Positions 22,536 to 34,560 of a DNA stretch of 64,000 nucleotides are shown in pieces. Position numbers and translations under genes: made by a program. The notes under the pieces are model-generated. The model saw only the letters and a program-made list of their open reading frames with translations. It was not told the origin of the DNA and made no database searches. This DNA comes from Dermatemys mawii (taxonomy: Eukaryota > Chordata > Testudines > Dermatemydidae): contig ML677366.1 of NCBI GenBank assembly GCA_007922305.1, positions 9,576,933 to 9,640,932 on the forward strand, given 5' to 3'. Position 1 is the stretch's first letter. Every line of letters begins with the position of its first letter.

Positions 22536-24240
22536 GCAAAATCAATATGAAATGTTTTGTGAATTTAGTGTCTCTAAATCTGCATTTATGTATTTATTCA
22601 TTTATTTTGGCCAAAGAGCTAGGCAACAATTTTTTGCTACTGACTACTCCTGCCTTCTGAATTCAGAGCTTTCCCCCAGTTGTTCCTGGTATTTGGCTCT
22701 GGAGGCTCAGTGTGGTTATGTTATAAAGCTATGACCCAGACATTCAACTCATGTCTGGCGTCTGATTTTGAATCTCTTCCCCTAAAGTTCAGGAGTGTTT
22801 GGTCTATTTATTATATAGGAAAATATGCAGTACAATATGTACACGGTACCTGGAAATCTACAAGCAGCTTGTTCTGATAAGTAGCCAGTTAACTGATTGC
22901 TAGGAGGATAACTGAATCCCGTGCAACAGAGAAATCTAAAATGATAGTAACACTTTACCTTACTGACAGCATTATTGGCCTATTTAGTAGCTGGTACATA
23001 GGAGCTAGCTGGACAATTCTGTTATACTTAATATGTTTCAGAACACAGCATAAAACACGTTTTAACACTATAATATCTACTGAGCATTACCTCTGGGAAT
23101 AGGCTTTATGATTAGATTACATTATACAAGATTAGACTAGTCAATAAGGGATTTCTTCCACACAACATGCCATCTGAAATACCTGATTTTTTTTATATTA
23201 CTTCAAGACCTTCTTTGTTGGATCTTAGGTAAAATATACCCATGAATCATAAAACTGACAAGCCCCAGGGCTCAATAGGTTCAGTACAGCAGATATGAGG
23301 CCTAAAGATAAAGGTGCACTACAGGTATGCAGTGACAGGGATGGATTATAGATAAACAAAAGGAGCAGTTATTAGATGGAAAGTGGCAGACCGAATTGTA
23401 CACTGAGAATGCAAATTATAAGGACTGAATCTTAGAGATTCAGCTTTGCTTCAAATGTTAGGCAGGGGGAGAATAAAGACAATACAACTGAGTTGGTACA
23501 TTCTTTATATTGTGCCTGAACCTAATTAAATCTTATTTTTTAAATGAAATCCAGTTAGATCACAGATTGCTTCTCCTTTCAATTTCAGATCACAAGTAGA
23601 ATTTCATCTGTTCTGAACAGTCTCTCTCGATCCTAATCTTAAAATTTTCCATTGGATTAATCACTTCCTGACTGGTACCATGCCAATACTCCCATTCAAA
23701 CTTAAAATTTTCTTTCATGGTAAAGACTCCTAGCCCATTCCTGCTCTGACTGGAAATGAATTATGAAATGAAAGGCCATAAAGAAAAACAGGTCCTTCTT
23801 TATTTTTTGCCTCTGAGGATCTTGCATCTCTTATATAACCAAATTTCCCCATAAGAGTGACATTTTGGGAAAGAGGCAGAGGCAGATAGGTGAGTACCAA
23901 TCAAAATGGATTTCAGCAACCTTCGATTCTAAAGGTCAAGGTTGCTTCACGCTCTGCAGTAGGGTTTTCAATGTAGAGTTGAGAATAAAGTGCTGCTTTA
24001 TTTCAAACACTAATGAAATGCCCCTTCACATGGCTCAACTACATTTTTTTCATGTGCTTAATGAAGAAAATATTAAATATTCCTTTAGCTTTGCTGAAGG
24101 CTTCCAGTTGGCAGGAACATTCCTTAATTCAAGGCAGAAGAGGACTACCCCAGAGCAGACCATTAGTGAACTGCTCCCTGAGCACCATCTGGTGTTTAAG
24201 CAATAGTGACTGAGGAGTGCTCTGGTAGTAATAAACACAT
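22536..24240. other. Non-coding stretch without recognised features
   Basis: AT-rich and unique-looking. Open frames at 23865-24346 overlap on both strands and match nothing I recognise. Confidence 0.45.
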
Positions 24241-24350
24241 GGAGGAGTTGAAGGCCTGAGGGAAAACTCAGGGCCTTTAACTCAGGGACACGAGCAGACA
24301 GGAAATGCCCAACCTGCCACTTATTTAGGTTACAATTTAGTAGCAAGTTT
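24241..24350. repeat. Dispersed repeat, copy 1 (GGAGTTGAAGGCCTGAGGG)
   Basis: Shares GGAGTTGARGGCCTGAGGG and a following CTTTAA...GGAAATGCC / GGGAATGCC pattern with 24690-24770, so two copies of one repeat lie about 450 bp apart. Confidence 0.55.
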
Positions 24351-24689
24351 GCCGAGGAACCTAGAGAAATAACTCGAGTAATTACCTTTTTCCCTGAGCT
24401 GACCTGTATGTTGCCATGGATACACTACTGTCCAACATACAGGTCACTTGCTAATAGTTAACAACCAGCCCAATAGCCAATAAGAAAAGATTTCATGGTC
24501 AGTAAGTATCCCATTAGCTTTATAATTAAACAGAGATGCTTCTGTACTGCAAAGATTGGGTCTGAATTCAAATCTGACTCTTTTCCAAAATTCAGGAATA
24601 AGCTGTGTCAGGGACAGACTTTTAGTTTAGTCCCTTCTTTATAATTGAACAGTCATTCCTGACAGGAGGGGAATCTCCAGCCATTAATA

Positions 24690-24775
24690 GCTGGCTGCAG
24701 GAGTTGAGGGCCTGAGGGCTTTTAATCCAGGTGTGCATTAACTGCCTGGGAATGCCTGACCTTGAAGTTAATTGT
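24690..24775. repeat. Dispersed repeat, copy 2 (GGAGTTGAGGGCCTGAGGG)
   Basis: Partner of the copy at 24241-24350. The two have diverged by substitutions and small deletions. Confidence 0.55.
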
Positions 24776-24791
24776 TTCTATTTTAAATCAT

Positions 24792-24882
24792 TATATATAT
24801 ATATACACACACACACAGAGAGAGAGGGAGAGAGAGAGAGAGAGAAAGAAAGAGAGAGCTGAGAGAGAGAAAGAGAGAGCTG
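24792..24882. repeat. Compound microsatellite (TA)n(CA)n(GA)n
   Basis: TA, then CA, then GA repeats in succession. The last part contains two tandem copies of a unit like GAGAGAGAAAGAGAGAGCT (about 24840-24882). Confidence 0.92.
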
Positions 24883-25013
24883 CAGGTTGCTCTGGATGGA
24901 GAAACTAAAGAGCTCAGATGCTAAAATGAATCGGGCTTTCCAAAAGAGGACTTACTGGGAGCTGCTGTATGCTGTTTTGAAAACTTGGCCTGTGCTGTTT
25001 ATAGCTCTGGAGG

Positions 25014-25169
25014 CAGATTTTTAAAGGTATTTAGGTGCCCTAAGATGCAGATAGGTTCCAAGTGAGAGTTTCCAAAGTGCCAAGGTGTGTAGGGAGTTAG
25101 GTAGATTCGTGCCCAGAGGGGTTCTCAAAAACAACAATCTGCATCTTTTGGGATCTTTAAAAAAATCTG
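25014..25169. mobile_element. Palindromic MITE-like element
   Basis: The left end, CAGATTTTTAAAGGT...AAGATGCAGAT, has a matching inverted copy at the right, ATCTGCATCTTTTGGG...TTTAAAAAAATCTG. The 156-bp element has no coding capacity. The same family seems to be present as a fragment at 13135-13190. Confidence 0.75.
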
Positions 25170-26685
25170 ACCCTGTGTCCTTTCCTAGCAGCGAGCACTC
25201 ATCACTGAGTACAGTACAGAATCTAACCTTGGAGAGCCAGCATGCTAACTAAGAGAAAAGCAGCACTTCATTCTCAACAGTCACTTAGGCTTGTAATAAG
25301 AAAGGAGTCAGGAAGTGAGAAAATGTGACCTGTAAACATGATAAATACTCAGAAGCCATAAAGATATGACATTTAACACCAGTGAGATGAAGATCTGTAA
25401 CCAATGGATGCTTCATTTGAACCTGAAAGAATACCACTTGTGTTCATTCTGGTGTATGCAGCCCCCCTCCCCAACCCATTCTCCTGCTCCGTCTTTCGTT
25501 TTTAAAGAGACATATGTCTCCATTGTCAGTTCAGTTTCCTGTGTTTAACCCTTGATATATCTAGCCTGATTACTGCTAATAAAGCTTGACAGTTGGAGGG
25601 TTAATCCAGCCCTTGGTCTCATGGTTTCTTCTCAGGAAACAATCTGTCCCTGAGAGCTTTCTGGCCTGTTGCAAGGTTATATCCCCCCAGGGTGCCATCA
25701 GACCCAACCAGTGTTCCTTTCCTATTGTCTGCCAAATGGGCACCAATTAAGTCAACTGTTCTCCAATTAGAATTTGGGGGAATTTATCTTGTTACTCCTG
25801 TGTTCAAACTCCAGAGCAGGGGCTGCTTTTTGGAATCGGTTACAAGCTTTTTATTATATAAATAAATAAATAGCAGCTCTTTCCTGCAATCCAATACTCC
25901 TGGGTTTTTGCTGTTGCCCATTCACACAGCTTAATCCTGGGATATGCGATGAGTGCTTGATAATACTTAAAAGGGTTTTATTTGATTTAATTTTGGTATA
26001 TTACTTGAACTGATGTGGATTTTTGTTAGACCACAGTTATGAAAAGGTTGCTCCATGCCATCAAAAACAAATCGAACGAGCCTTCATGAATTAAAGAAAA
26101 AGGCAAATTATCCACATTGTTTTTCAGAACTTGATTTAATGTTATTTTTTTAAAAAAAATATTTATTTTTAATATTTATTAACTCTGTCTCAAGCCCTTT
26201 GTTTATCTGCCAAAGCCTTTTGAAGTCAACAGGGATCTTTTGGTTGAATTTTTTGCTTTCTATTCTTATCAGGCTTTTATATTGTGCTCATCACCATAGT
26301 ATCAGAGCATCTTCCAATAGTGTATTAAGCAACATGAATAATATTTGCCATGTGTTTGTGTTCATGCTCATCTTCTCCCTAAGGGACAAGTGTGTGTAGT
26401 AGAGTGTTTTTGGTTTGTAAGTTTTTAGGGGGAGGTTTGAACCTCATTTATTATTGTCATTGGAGATGGACTCAATTCACAATATCCGTATCCATGTCTG
26501 ATCCCAAATTTATGCATGTTCAAATCTGAATTTTTGATTTGGGTTACTATGGAGGTAAAGGCTGTTTGTAAAGCTTGGCTCCCAGTTCAAATTTAGGTGT
26601 GTTTGGATCTGAGGTTTTTCCCATCCGAGTTAATTAACTAAATGTTATGTCTCTTCCTCCTACATGGGAGAGGGCCAAAGGATGT
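25170..26685. other. AT-rich non-coding stretch
   Basis: No exon or clear transposon. There is a short (AAATA)-like run at 25854-25872 and a T-run/A-run palindrome near 26145-26165. Confidence 0.45.
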
Positions 26686-26762
26686 ACTCCAAATTTATAC
26701 TGCTCTAACTGAGATCAGATTTTGGCCCTCAGTTCCTGCCCCAAGGAAACTTACAGTCTATT
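26686..26762. repeat. Fragment of a palindromic repeat (ACTGAGATCAGATTTTGGCC)
   Basis: CAAATTTATACTGCTCTAAC followed by TGAGATCAGATTTTGGCCCT is one arm of a palindromic family. A related arm occurs at 63190-63265 in the other orientation. Confidence 0.5.
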
Positions 26763-26856
26763 CAGACATAGAAAATACATTTCAAATAGAAAAAAATAAT
26801 TGTGTTTGACCATTACAATTCTCTTAAGCTTGAAACCATTTTCACACTCATCTTTT

Positions 26857-27012
26857 ACATCTTCTTCCACTGAAAACCGAGACCAGTCAAGTGTTACATG
26901 GCTTTTTTGCCCTCAGCAGAGCTTCTGAGCCCATGTTGTAGAAAAAGCTCTGCTGTGAGCAAAAAAGCCACATAAAACTTGACTGGTCTCAGTTTTGAGT
27001 GGAAGAAGACGT
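26857..27012. repeat. Long hairpin (68-nt arms, 20-nt loop)
   Basis: The left arm (26857-26924, ACATCTTCTTCCACTGAAAA...GCAGAGCTT) pairs with the right arm (26945-27012, AAGCTCTGC...TTTTGAGTGGAAGAAGACGT) at roughly 90 percent of positions, leaving a 20-nt loop. The internal block GAGACCAGTCAAGT...GGCTTTTTTGC is mirrored almost exactly. It has no open frame. It is either a short hairpin MITE or the DNA for a long hairpin RNA. A possible TTTTA direct repeat flanks it, but that motif is too simple to be convincing. Confidence 0.9.
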
Positions 27013-27016
27013 TTTT

Positions 27017-27043
27017 AGATAGATAGATAGATTAGATAGAAAC
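27017..27043. repeat. (GATA)n microsatellite
   Basis: GATAGATAGATAGATTAGATAGA, interrupted once, directly beside the hairpin. Confidence 0.9.
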
Positions 27044-27409
27044 AAGTAAAAAATATACATGATATACATGATACCCCTGCGGGGAAACCCCACAGTAATA
27101 GTAGCAACAGAAATGGATGGTACATGTATGGCTGCCTCTGGTCAGCTTTAAATAGAGTTTTCCTCAAGTCAGTCAAGAGTGGTTGTGGAATTTCTTAGCT
27201 TGTCATAAACCTGCAACAACGCCTCCAGAGTCCACTCAGCTACAGTCCCACGGAATCATATACATATTCTTTATCCACACCCATCAGTTCCCCCATCAGC
27301 CAAAAGGAAGCATGCATCATTAAAGAGGCGAATTCCTATGTTAAAACAGATTACATTTATTGAGGAAATGCAAGTAAGCATTTTAAATAGAAAATTAAAA
27401 ATCTGTTGG

Positions 27410-27520
27410 GCCGGATTCTCCTCACATTGGTTTTGTATCAGTTCCACTCAATTTACTTTTGAAAAAAGATGGGTTGGGTAGTCCTTTTACTTATACCAGA
27501 AAAAAGCTGGAGTAACTCAA
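27410..27520. repeat. Possible palindromic repeat fragment
   Basis: GGGCCGGATTCTCCTCACAT opens like the GGGCCAGATTCT palindromes elsewhere. The right arm is poorly preserved. Confidence 0.35.
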
Positions 27521-27544
27521 TAAGCTACTATTAATAATATTTAG

Positions 27545-27685
27545 ACTTTGCACTTACAATGGTTTTAACCTAAAAGCATTTTACAAACATGTATTAAGTA
27601 TTACAAGACTTCTATGAGGTAATTAAGTGTTATACTCATTTTGAATATTGGCAACATAATGTCTTAAGTGATTTTACCAAGATCA
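27545..27685 (-). repeat. MIR-type SINE fragment
   Basis: Reversed MIR 3' part: TTTGCACTTACAATGGTTTT, AAAGCATTTTACAAACATGT, TTCTATGAGGTAATTAAGTG and TTAAGTGATTTTACCAAGAT. Confidence 0.6.
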
Positions 27686-27786
27686 GAGACCTGAAGAAGA
27701 GCTCTGTGTAAGCTCAAGGGTTTGTATCTCTCACCAACAGGAGGTGGTCCAATAAAAGTTATTACCTCACCCACCTTGTCTCTCCA
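27686..27786 (+). mobile_element. Retroelement 3' tail with hammerhead-like sequence
   Basis: I recognise this as the end of a repeat family common in turtles, containing CTGAAGAAGAGCTCTGTGTA and ending CTCACCCACCTTGTCTCTC. The first part fits a hammerhead ribozyme core: CTGAAGA (27691-27697), a 5-bp stem GAGCT/AGCTC with loop CTGTGTA, then AAGG where functional hammerheads have GAAA. From memory, other copies keep CGAAAGC here. Penelope-like retroelements are known to carry hammerheads, so a Penelope-like origin is possible. This copy appears inactive. Stems I and III are not evident. Confidence 0.5.
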
Positions 27787-30064
27787 AGAGCAGTGAGTTA
27801 GCCAAGTTGTGAATAGGCCTCAGAAATTTTTATCCCAGTTTTTCATTTTAATCACTAGAATCACTCTACATAACTCAGATATGATAGAGTGAATCAAAGT
27901 AACCACACATTATTCCTGCATGTAAGCCCAAATCAAGAGAATGTTTACACTGTAAGCAATTGGGTTAGAGTGAAGGCTCAATGTTTTTCTTCAAGAAAGG
28001 AGCACATAGCTCAGTCTGAGTGTGCTCAGGTTTATGGAAATATCTAGTTTGCATAGAGCTTAACACCAACAGCCATAACCAAGATCATATTATATTGTCT
28101 CATTTGCATAGTTATTTGCATGCTAGCACATACAACTGTCCTTTCAGTTTGCACATATCAAACTCACATTTGCATGCACAAATCAGACAGCTGGTTGATC
28201 ATCCTCTAATCTGCTTGTGAACAAAAATGGTACTCAGCTGTGCAAATGCAATCAAATATGTATATAAAAATAGGCAATTAAAAATGGAGACTATGACTCA
28301 GATTTTGGCCAAATGCATGTAGCATAGGTTGTAGTTATCACTCATAGTCCAAGCAAGCTCTGGCACATTTTCCTTAGCAGTAGTAGAGTATTAACTAGTC
28401 TGAATTTTGCAGGAAGGGCAAATATCTGACTCTTTCATTTGATTACAGAAGAACAACAGTATTAAAAGGAAATAAAATCTAAAAGAGAGAATTGGGAAGT
28501 AAGCAAAATTATGAATCTCAGGGCCTGGTGCTATTCTGTGATACTCTTATTTTCCATAACCATGATTAAGAGAAGGTCTTCGGTATTTTTTTTTTACAAT
28601 CCATTTGCCTCATTTCCAATTGCAGCATGTGTGTTCTGTAACATAGCCCAGTATTTGGAAATCCTAGCGAAACCCCAAGTACATCAGAGGAATTTTAAAG
28701 GAGTGAGTGTCATTTCCTTAATTTATTTAATGATTTCCTCTTATTTTCATTTTAAAAAATATTTATCTGTTGTGTTTTAAAATAAAATACAATTTTTAAA
28801 TAAACCTGTGGAGCTCCAGTTGCATCTGGGAAAGAGGGAGTGGAGGGTACACCCCAAACCCCATATGCTAAATGAACAAGTTATTGGTACAATGGATTGA
28901 TCATATGTACCTGTTCTTTCACAGTGTATTCTTTGGAGCAAGTTGTCCTGGTTTATAGGTCATTGCCTGCTTGGCACTGTTTGAATACGTTTGAATACAG
29001 AAGGTGGTCCACTGTGGAACCCTGTGCTCTCAGATATATTCTCAATAACAGGAATAACAACTTACTGCTACAACAAATCTAGTAGGTCCAAAGAGGGATT
29101 TCTCAGGCCTGTGAACGTCATTAACATTAACAAAAGAGAAGAGTTCCCCAGTTAACAGCTTAGGGAGATTTACAAGAAGACTACTTCTCGGCAGCGTGTA
29201 GGAGCCCCAAAGCATTATACTAATTTCCTTCCTCCCTGCCTCAGAAAACCCCAAAACAAACAAAAAATGAATTGGCCTGAAATGTTGTGAGAAACAAAAA
29301 GAACCCCACCTGCTAGTCAGGCAGAGGGTAAGGCTGGCTATCTGGGGACTTGTAAGAGAGCTGTAGTCAGCAGATCATGTGTCCCTTCTCCAGGTCAAAT
29401 CAGTCCTATTGTTTATACTCAAGAAAACAAATCATCCAGTTAGAAGAGACTGGCTGTGTCACAGGTGCTTGAGGGAGGCATTGTTCACAATGAACCTTCT
29501 CCTGGTCTGCTAAAGAAGAGTTACTGGTGACACCTCCAATGAAATCAGTTGTTCCTGTCAATCTTGTAAAAGGATGAGGCACTCCAGCTCTAGCAGCAAG
29601 TGTGACAGGGTTTAGGATTAAGAACAAAAAAGAAAACAGGCAGTGTGCAATAGCTCTGAATAAAAAGAAAGTTTGAGTTTTTTAAAATCATTGCTGAAAC
29701 TTCCCTAACATGTAAAGAGGCCAGGGAATGGTGCAAGGATTAGTAAGAGAGAGAATTTATGCTCTTTGATCTTGGACCTAATGCTCAAAAGGAAGATCCG
29801 TAATTAGAGCTGTAAGAACTATTTGCATTGAACAAAAGATTTAACAAATGTAGCTCCCTCATGGGGTTAAAATGGCCTCATTGTCCCTTTCCCAGGAAAC
29901 TTGTGGTGTTATTTGCTGTTTTTTTTAACCAAGCTCTTTTATCAAAAGCATTACATTAAAATTATGTAAATAACAAACAACTTATTAAATTAACGTGGAG
30001 TTTGCTTCCCTTTAATTGTTCACTTTGCTTGTTTATGTTATTCCTTTCCTTTACCCTTTCTCTG
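27787..30064. other. Non-coding stretch without recognised features
   Basis: AT-rich and mostly unique-looking. Several small open frames are present (for example 28511-28780), without family similarity. Confidence 0.45.
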
Positions 30065-30205
30065 TCTTGTCTCTTTAGATTGCAAGCTTGTTGGGGCAGA
30101 GACTGTCTCTTATTCTCTTTGTATGGTGCTTAGCACAATAGGACTCTGTCCCCTGTTTGCCCTAGGCACTACCATAATAAGCAGGATAAAATAAATAAAT
30201 GATGC
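30065..30205 (+). repeat. L2-type LINE/SINE 3' tail
   Basis: TCTTTAGATTGCAAGCTTGT, TGGGGCAGAGACTGTCTC, GGTGCTTAGCACAATAGGAC and a final AATAAATAAATGATG follow the 3' end that L2 elements share with several amniote SINEs. Confidence 0.8.
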
Positions 30206-31902
30206 AAATTGAAGCCTGAATTGTCCTCAATTATACTGATCAAAATCCATAGAAATAGTCTCAACTTCCAAGCAGAAATTTAACCCAATAAATCCAGTGC
30301 ATTCTTCAGGTACTACCAAAGAAATTATAAGTATGTGATGATGTCTTTATAAATTAAAGGTAGAAGGTGCACTTTACTGCAATCCTAGTAACACTTTTTT
30401 CCAGGGATATGATTTGTAGCTGTCTTTATGTGTGTAAATCTGCATGTATGCCTTAATTTGTCGAAAGAGATCACTACATAAAGTGAGTTTAAACTTTAAT
30501 TTAGCTTCTTGCTAAAAGTTCAAAGGCTAAATTCATTTTAACCTTGCCTTCGTGGAGCTTTTTCTTCTGATTTCCAGCCTGATATGAAAATTGCTTGTGA
30601 AATAAAGACAAACATAGGTTTGCCTGAGAAGGCATTAATAATCCGATCCTTACATGTTTGTATAGAAGCTAGGTACAATCCAAAGTTGATTGCCTCTTAG
30701 CTTTTCTTCTTTGCTTTCATGGGAAATCCTGAGAGATAATACCAGGTCATCACAGCCCTGTGCCAAAGCATTTCATACCCACACATACTTTGACAACTAT
30801 GCAATGTACAGCAACCAAGGGTTAACATGGAACTGATATGATCAAATATCCATCTTTGTAGTAATTTTATAATCCTCATTTGACCACATTCCTTAACAAA
30901 TTACTTAATGAGTATATTGCATTACATTTTTTAAAAATAAGTAGACCTTTTCACAGGAAGACTGAAACATTTTTTATGAGACAAACTTGTTAGTGAGGTT
31001 TCCAGCATAAGTAAATAAGAATCCCTTAGGAACAAATAACTTGGGACATATTCAAAAGCACACTGTAAAGTTTGAGAAATGCCAAGTTCTTTGGAGATCG
31101 GTGTGTGTACTGTGTGTTTGTATAGTCAACATTCTCATATCAATATGGTACGCCAGTTAATAATTCTGTTCATTGCAGATGGCTTTATTATGTGTATTTA
31201 ATTTCAGTACTTAAGCAAACACACAATAACAGGGCTTAAGAAACGCTTTAGGATATGATGGCACTGCGCAGCCAAATGAAAGGGAAGGGAAGCGGAAACA
31301 ACGGATACAGCTCTGGCTGGAGGTAAATCTATTTTGATGGGATTAAGCCGTTCAGAGACATCCCTCCCCTTCTGTGGCCCTTAGACCATGGATTGCTTTG
31401 TTTGCAGTGGAGGGAAGGTACTGATCACCAGAGCCTTAATTTACCACAGCAGTTAAGTGCTCCAATTCCTCAGCACAATAATTGCCACATGTTGAGTGTG
31501 CAGATGTCTAAACGCGTGGGAGCACTTCCCGTTCTTTAAGACAAATGAAGATTTTCATTTTGTTTTGTAAACGTGTCAGGATATATCATTTAGTCATGTG
31601 TCATGCATTATGGTGTTTATACAATACAGCTTTCCTCACCCTGGTTCTATATGTCCATGATTTCAACAACATGGCCGTGGAGTAGTGTGAGTTTGAAAGC
31701 CCTCCTCCTTCAACCCAAACTTCTAGCTGGATTAAAAGGAAGTGTGAGCTAAGTGTGTCTGGGATTTAGTCAATAAAGTAAATGGGATTACTCCCAGGAA
31801 TGAGATAAGCAGAATTCGACCCTTGTCTACAGAGAAAGCACCATAAAGAAAACAACCCGCAACAAGCTAAGCAAACATTATAATAAAACAGCAAAACACA
31901 AA
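30206..31902. other. Non-coding stretch; 31200-31640 possibly constrained
   Basis: No repeat is recognised. Around 31200-31640 the composition is more balanced than in the AT-rich surroundings, and no transposon ends are present. That makes it a plausible but unproven conserved element. Comparing it with chicken, alligator and mammal genomes would decide. Confidence 0.35.
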
Positions 31903-31907
31903 CTGTG

Positions 31908-32586
31908 GCCCTGGTTATACTGGCACTTTATAGCGCTATAAAGCCATCAGGAGCACTACAACTCACTACCCGTCCACACTGGCGAGGCACGTAGAGCGCT
32001 ATAACCTCGGAGTTATAGTGCTCCTGGTAATCCACCTCCGCACAGGGAATAAGGGCTGTACGCTCCCGCTGTAGCACTACGGCGAGAATGTGGACACCCA
32101 CTGCGCTACAAGTGATCTCTTCAGATGTCTGGAGCCATTTAAGGCAATTGACGTCTCTTCCCTTTCTTTTGAACTCGGCTGGAGGAATGCAGAAGTACCT
32201 TTTCAGCGTTTCTCTCAACTTGGCAGATAAGCAATGCAAATGTTTAAGGAGGGAGCCTGTGTGAAAACAAAGCCTACTAATCTTCTCTGTGAATGGACAC
32301 GCGCTGACGGGCTCTCAGAAGGACGGAAAAACCACTCGCTCTCTCCCTCCCCATACGCAACACGTCCCCCCTCATCCCCCTCATTTGAAAAGCACATTGC
32401 ACCCAGCTGAATGCTGGGATACCTGCCCTAATGCGCTGCTCCCAATGCCGCCTGAAGTGCCGCAAATGTGGCCATGCTATACCACTGGCGGGTGTCAGTG
32501 TGACCACGCTATAGTGCTATCCCTATAGCTGTATATAAGGACAGCTATAACCAATACCTCTATAAACCTGTAAGTGTAACCATGGC
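31908..32586. mobile_element. 679-bp non-autonomous DNA transposon with 5-bp duplication
   Basis: Terminal inverted repeats GCCCTGGTTATACT (left) and AGTGTAACCATGGC (right, whose reverse complement is GCCATGGTTACACT) match at 12 of 14 positions. CTGTG flanks both ends (31903-31907 and 32587-32591). Sub-terminal sequence is palindromic (TATAGCGCTATA at about 31930; CTATAGTGCTATCCCTATAG near the right end). The GC-rich core has minus-strand open frames of up to 103 codons with no transposase motif I can see. It may be captured sequence or decayed coding DNA of the parent element. Confidence 0.8.
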
Positions 32587-32591
32587 CTGTG

Positions 32592-34489
32592 ATTAAAGAA
32601 GTGAAGAAAACTTGGCACCCCCAAATTATAAACCTATAATGTGGCCTTACACTAAACCCTAACCCCTCGGCTTGTTGAATCTCCCAACCCCCATCTAGTC
32701 CTATCCTTCAATGGCTGTTTAATATAAGTATCACAGTTTTAAAGCCCTTAGTTTTAAACTTCAACATGTTATAGAAACAGATTCACAGTTATTAAAAATG
32801 TTTCTAAAACAACTGCAGTGTGATGGAATGACAAGTGTACAGAAGCTGGGATGTTCACGGTAGATTTGGCTCCAAACCCAAACTATCTGAAGTGTGGAGT
32901 GTTCAGATTGGGTTGTTAACACCCTGGATATGGAGCCGAGGCTTAACCCCAGAGCCAAATCTAAATGTTCCTATAGTAGGAGAGGTGTGAATCGTGATTC
33001 TTTTTCAGTTCTTCTCTCAAAAAGATGTTGAGTTTTCTGTACTGATATGTGTAATGCAGTGGCTAGCAGTTCTACACATGCATTTCAATATCCAGGCTTA
33101 GGTGCAAGAATGTCAAAAACACATTGATGAAACTGGACAATTTGTCATTTTGCAGTTGAAAATAAAAACAATAACATAAAGTCTCCACGAAGGAAGGTAT
33201 CTCTCTCTTTAGTCTGTTTCCTTTTCAGGATGGTACTTCTTTGTGTTCAACAGAAGAAGGATAAAAGCCCTAGTTATTTATCTGTTACCAGACAAAGAGT
33301 GTAAAGAAATCCAAGAAGCATCACAGTACAAAAGCCTGAACTTTTTGACCTCTCAGGCCTTAGGCCTAGACAATTGTCCAAGCCTGGTTTTTTTGTTTTT
33401 TTTTTTATTCGCCTGAGAACTGCCTTAGGGCAAGAACTGAGAAAAGATGCACATTATTCACCCACACCATCCATTAAATACTAAGGCTGAAAGACAGAGG
33501 AGCTTACCAGGTTATACCACTGATGAGAATGCAGCTTGACACTCATTTTCAACGTAATATAATAAAGAAAAAAGTAAGTTGTAGAGATCTTAATTCTTTA
33601 AAATTTAAAAGCTAATTTTGTGTCTTTTAGTCAATTTCCTATGCAGGAAGGAAGAATTTATTAACTGCCTTCTGATGTTAAATGGAGTGCTAATGGGCAA
33701 GTACAACAACTCTACAGGTGCCAAGTAGAAATATAGAGACATTATATCAATATTAATCTTAGAGCCTCACAGATGTATTTCTAGGGGGGGTTTATTAGCC
33801 AGTTTATGGTGAGAACACCCATGTCTTCCACAAAGTGAAAAAATCATTTTGGTTTCTTTTTTAAAGCATTTGAGCTCTCCAAAGTGGTTTAGCTTGTAAA
33901 ACATTTTAATGGAAGATTCCAGTTTTTCCTCACCAAAAGTCTAGGTTTATTTAAAGAATTAAAGACCCAGGTCCCAAATCAGGAATTCCTCATTTAGGGG
34001 CTCAAACAGTGGTGGTTTGGTATAAATTTAAACAATGATCAGGGCATATGCTGGCAGTTAATACTCATCAGGAGAATCAGCTGAGTAGTAGGGAGTCTGG
34101 TGGCCCCTTTCAGAAGCCAGAATGGCAGATGATACTTGTGAAACCAAAGCAGTAAGCATTCTATATAATAATTTTCTACCATCCAACAACATGGAAATGA
34201 CTAAATATTTCTGATGTCAAGGCCAATCCTGCAAACTTTCCATGCATGGCACTCCAATTGAAGTCAAGTGCTTTGTTTGAAGGACCGGGCCTTCTAATTA
34301 GGAAGATTTTTTTTTTATTCACCATGGAAAATAAATTAAAAATAAGTCACCTCAAAACCGTTGTTGCTGATGTGGACAATTATGATTTTATAATAATTTC
34401 CATGTGGTTTACAATTAATTATAAGTGCAATCACAGTATTTACCTCAGGGTAAATCAAAATGGCAGTTGCACTGTAAAAAATATACTAT
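32592..34489. other. Non-coding stretch; diffuse old repeats possible
   Basis: About 32845-32965 (GGCTCCAAACCCAAAC...GGAGCCGAGGC) resembles a dispersed motif also found near 26470-26640 and 54000-54090. The T-rich run at 33388-33408 is simple sequence. Confidence 0.4.
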
Positions 34490-34560
34490 TAATAATAATA
34501 ATTTATAATTTAGTTTATTTGTAGTGCTAGGCTGTGTACAAACACACACAGAAAAATGTC
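34490..34560 (-). repeat. L2-type 3' tail fragment
   Basis: TTATTTGTAGTGCTAGGC followed by TGTGTACAAACACACACAG is the reverse of the GTTTGTACAG...CTAGCACA tail also seen at 30065-30205 and 36090-36235. Confidence 0.6.

Noticed and set aside
27017..27043. GATA repeat as part of the neighbouring hairpin
   Set aside because: There is no counterpart on the other side of the hairpin. It is an independent microsatellite.
31928..32507. Minus-strand frames as a transposase gene
   Set aside because: No DDE, zinc-finger BED or dimerisation motif is visible, and the frames are short and overlapping.
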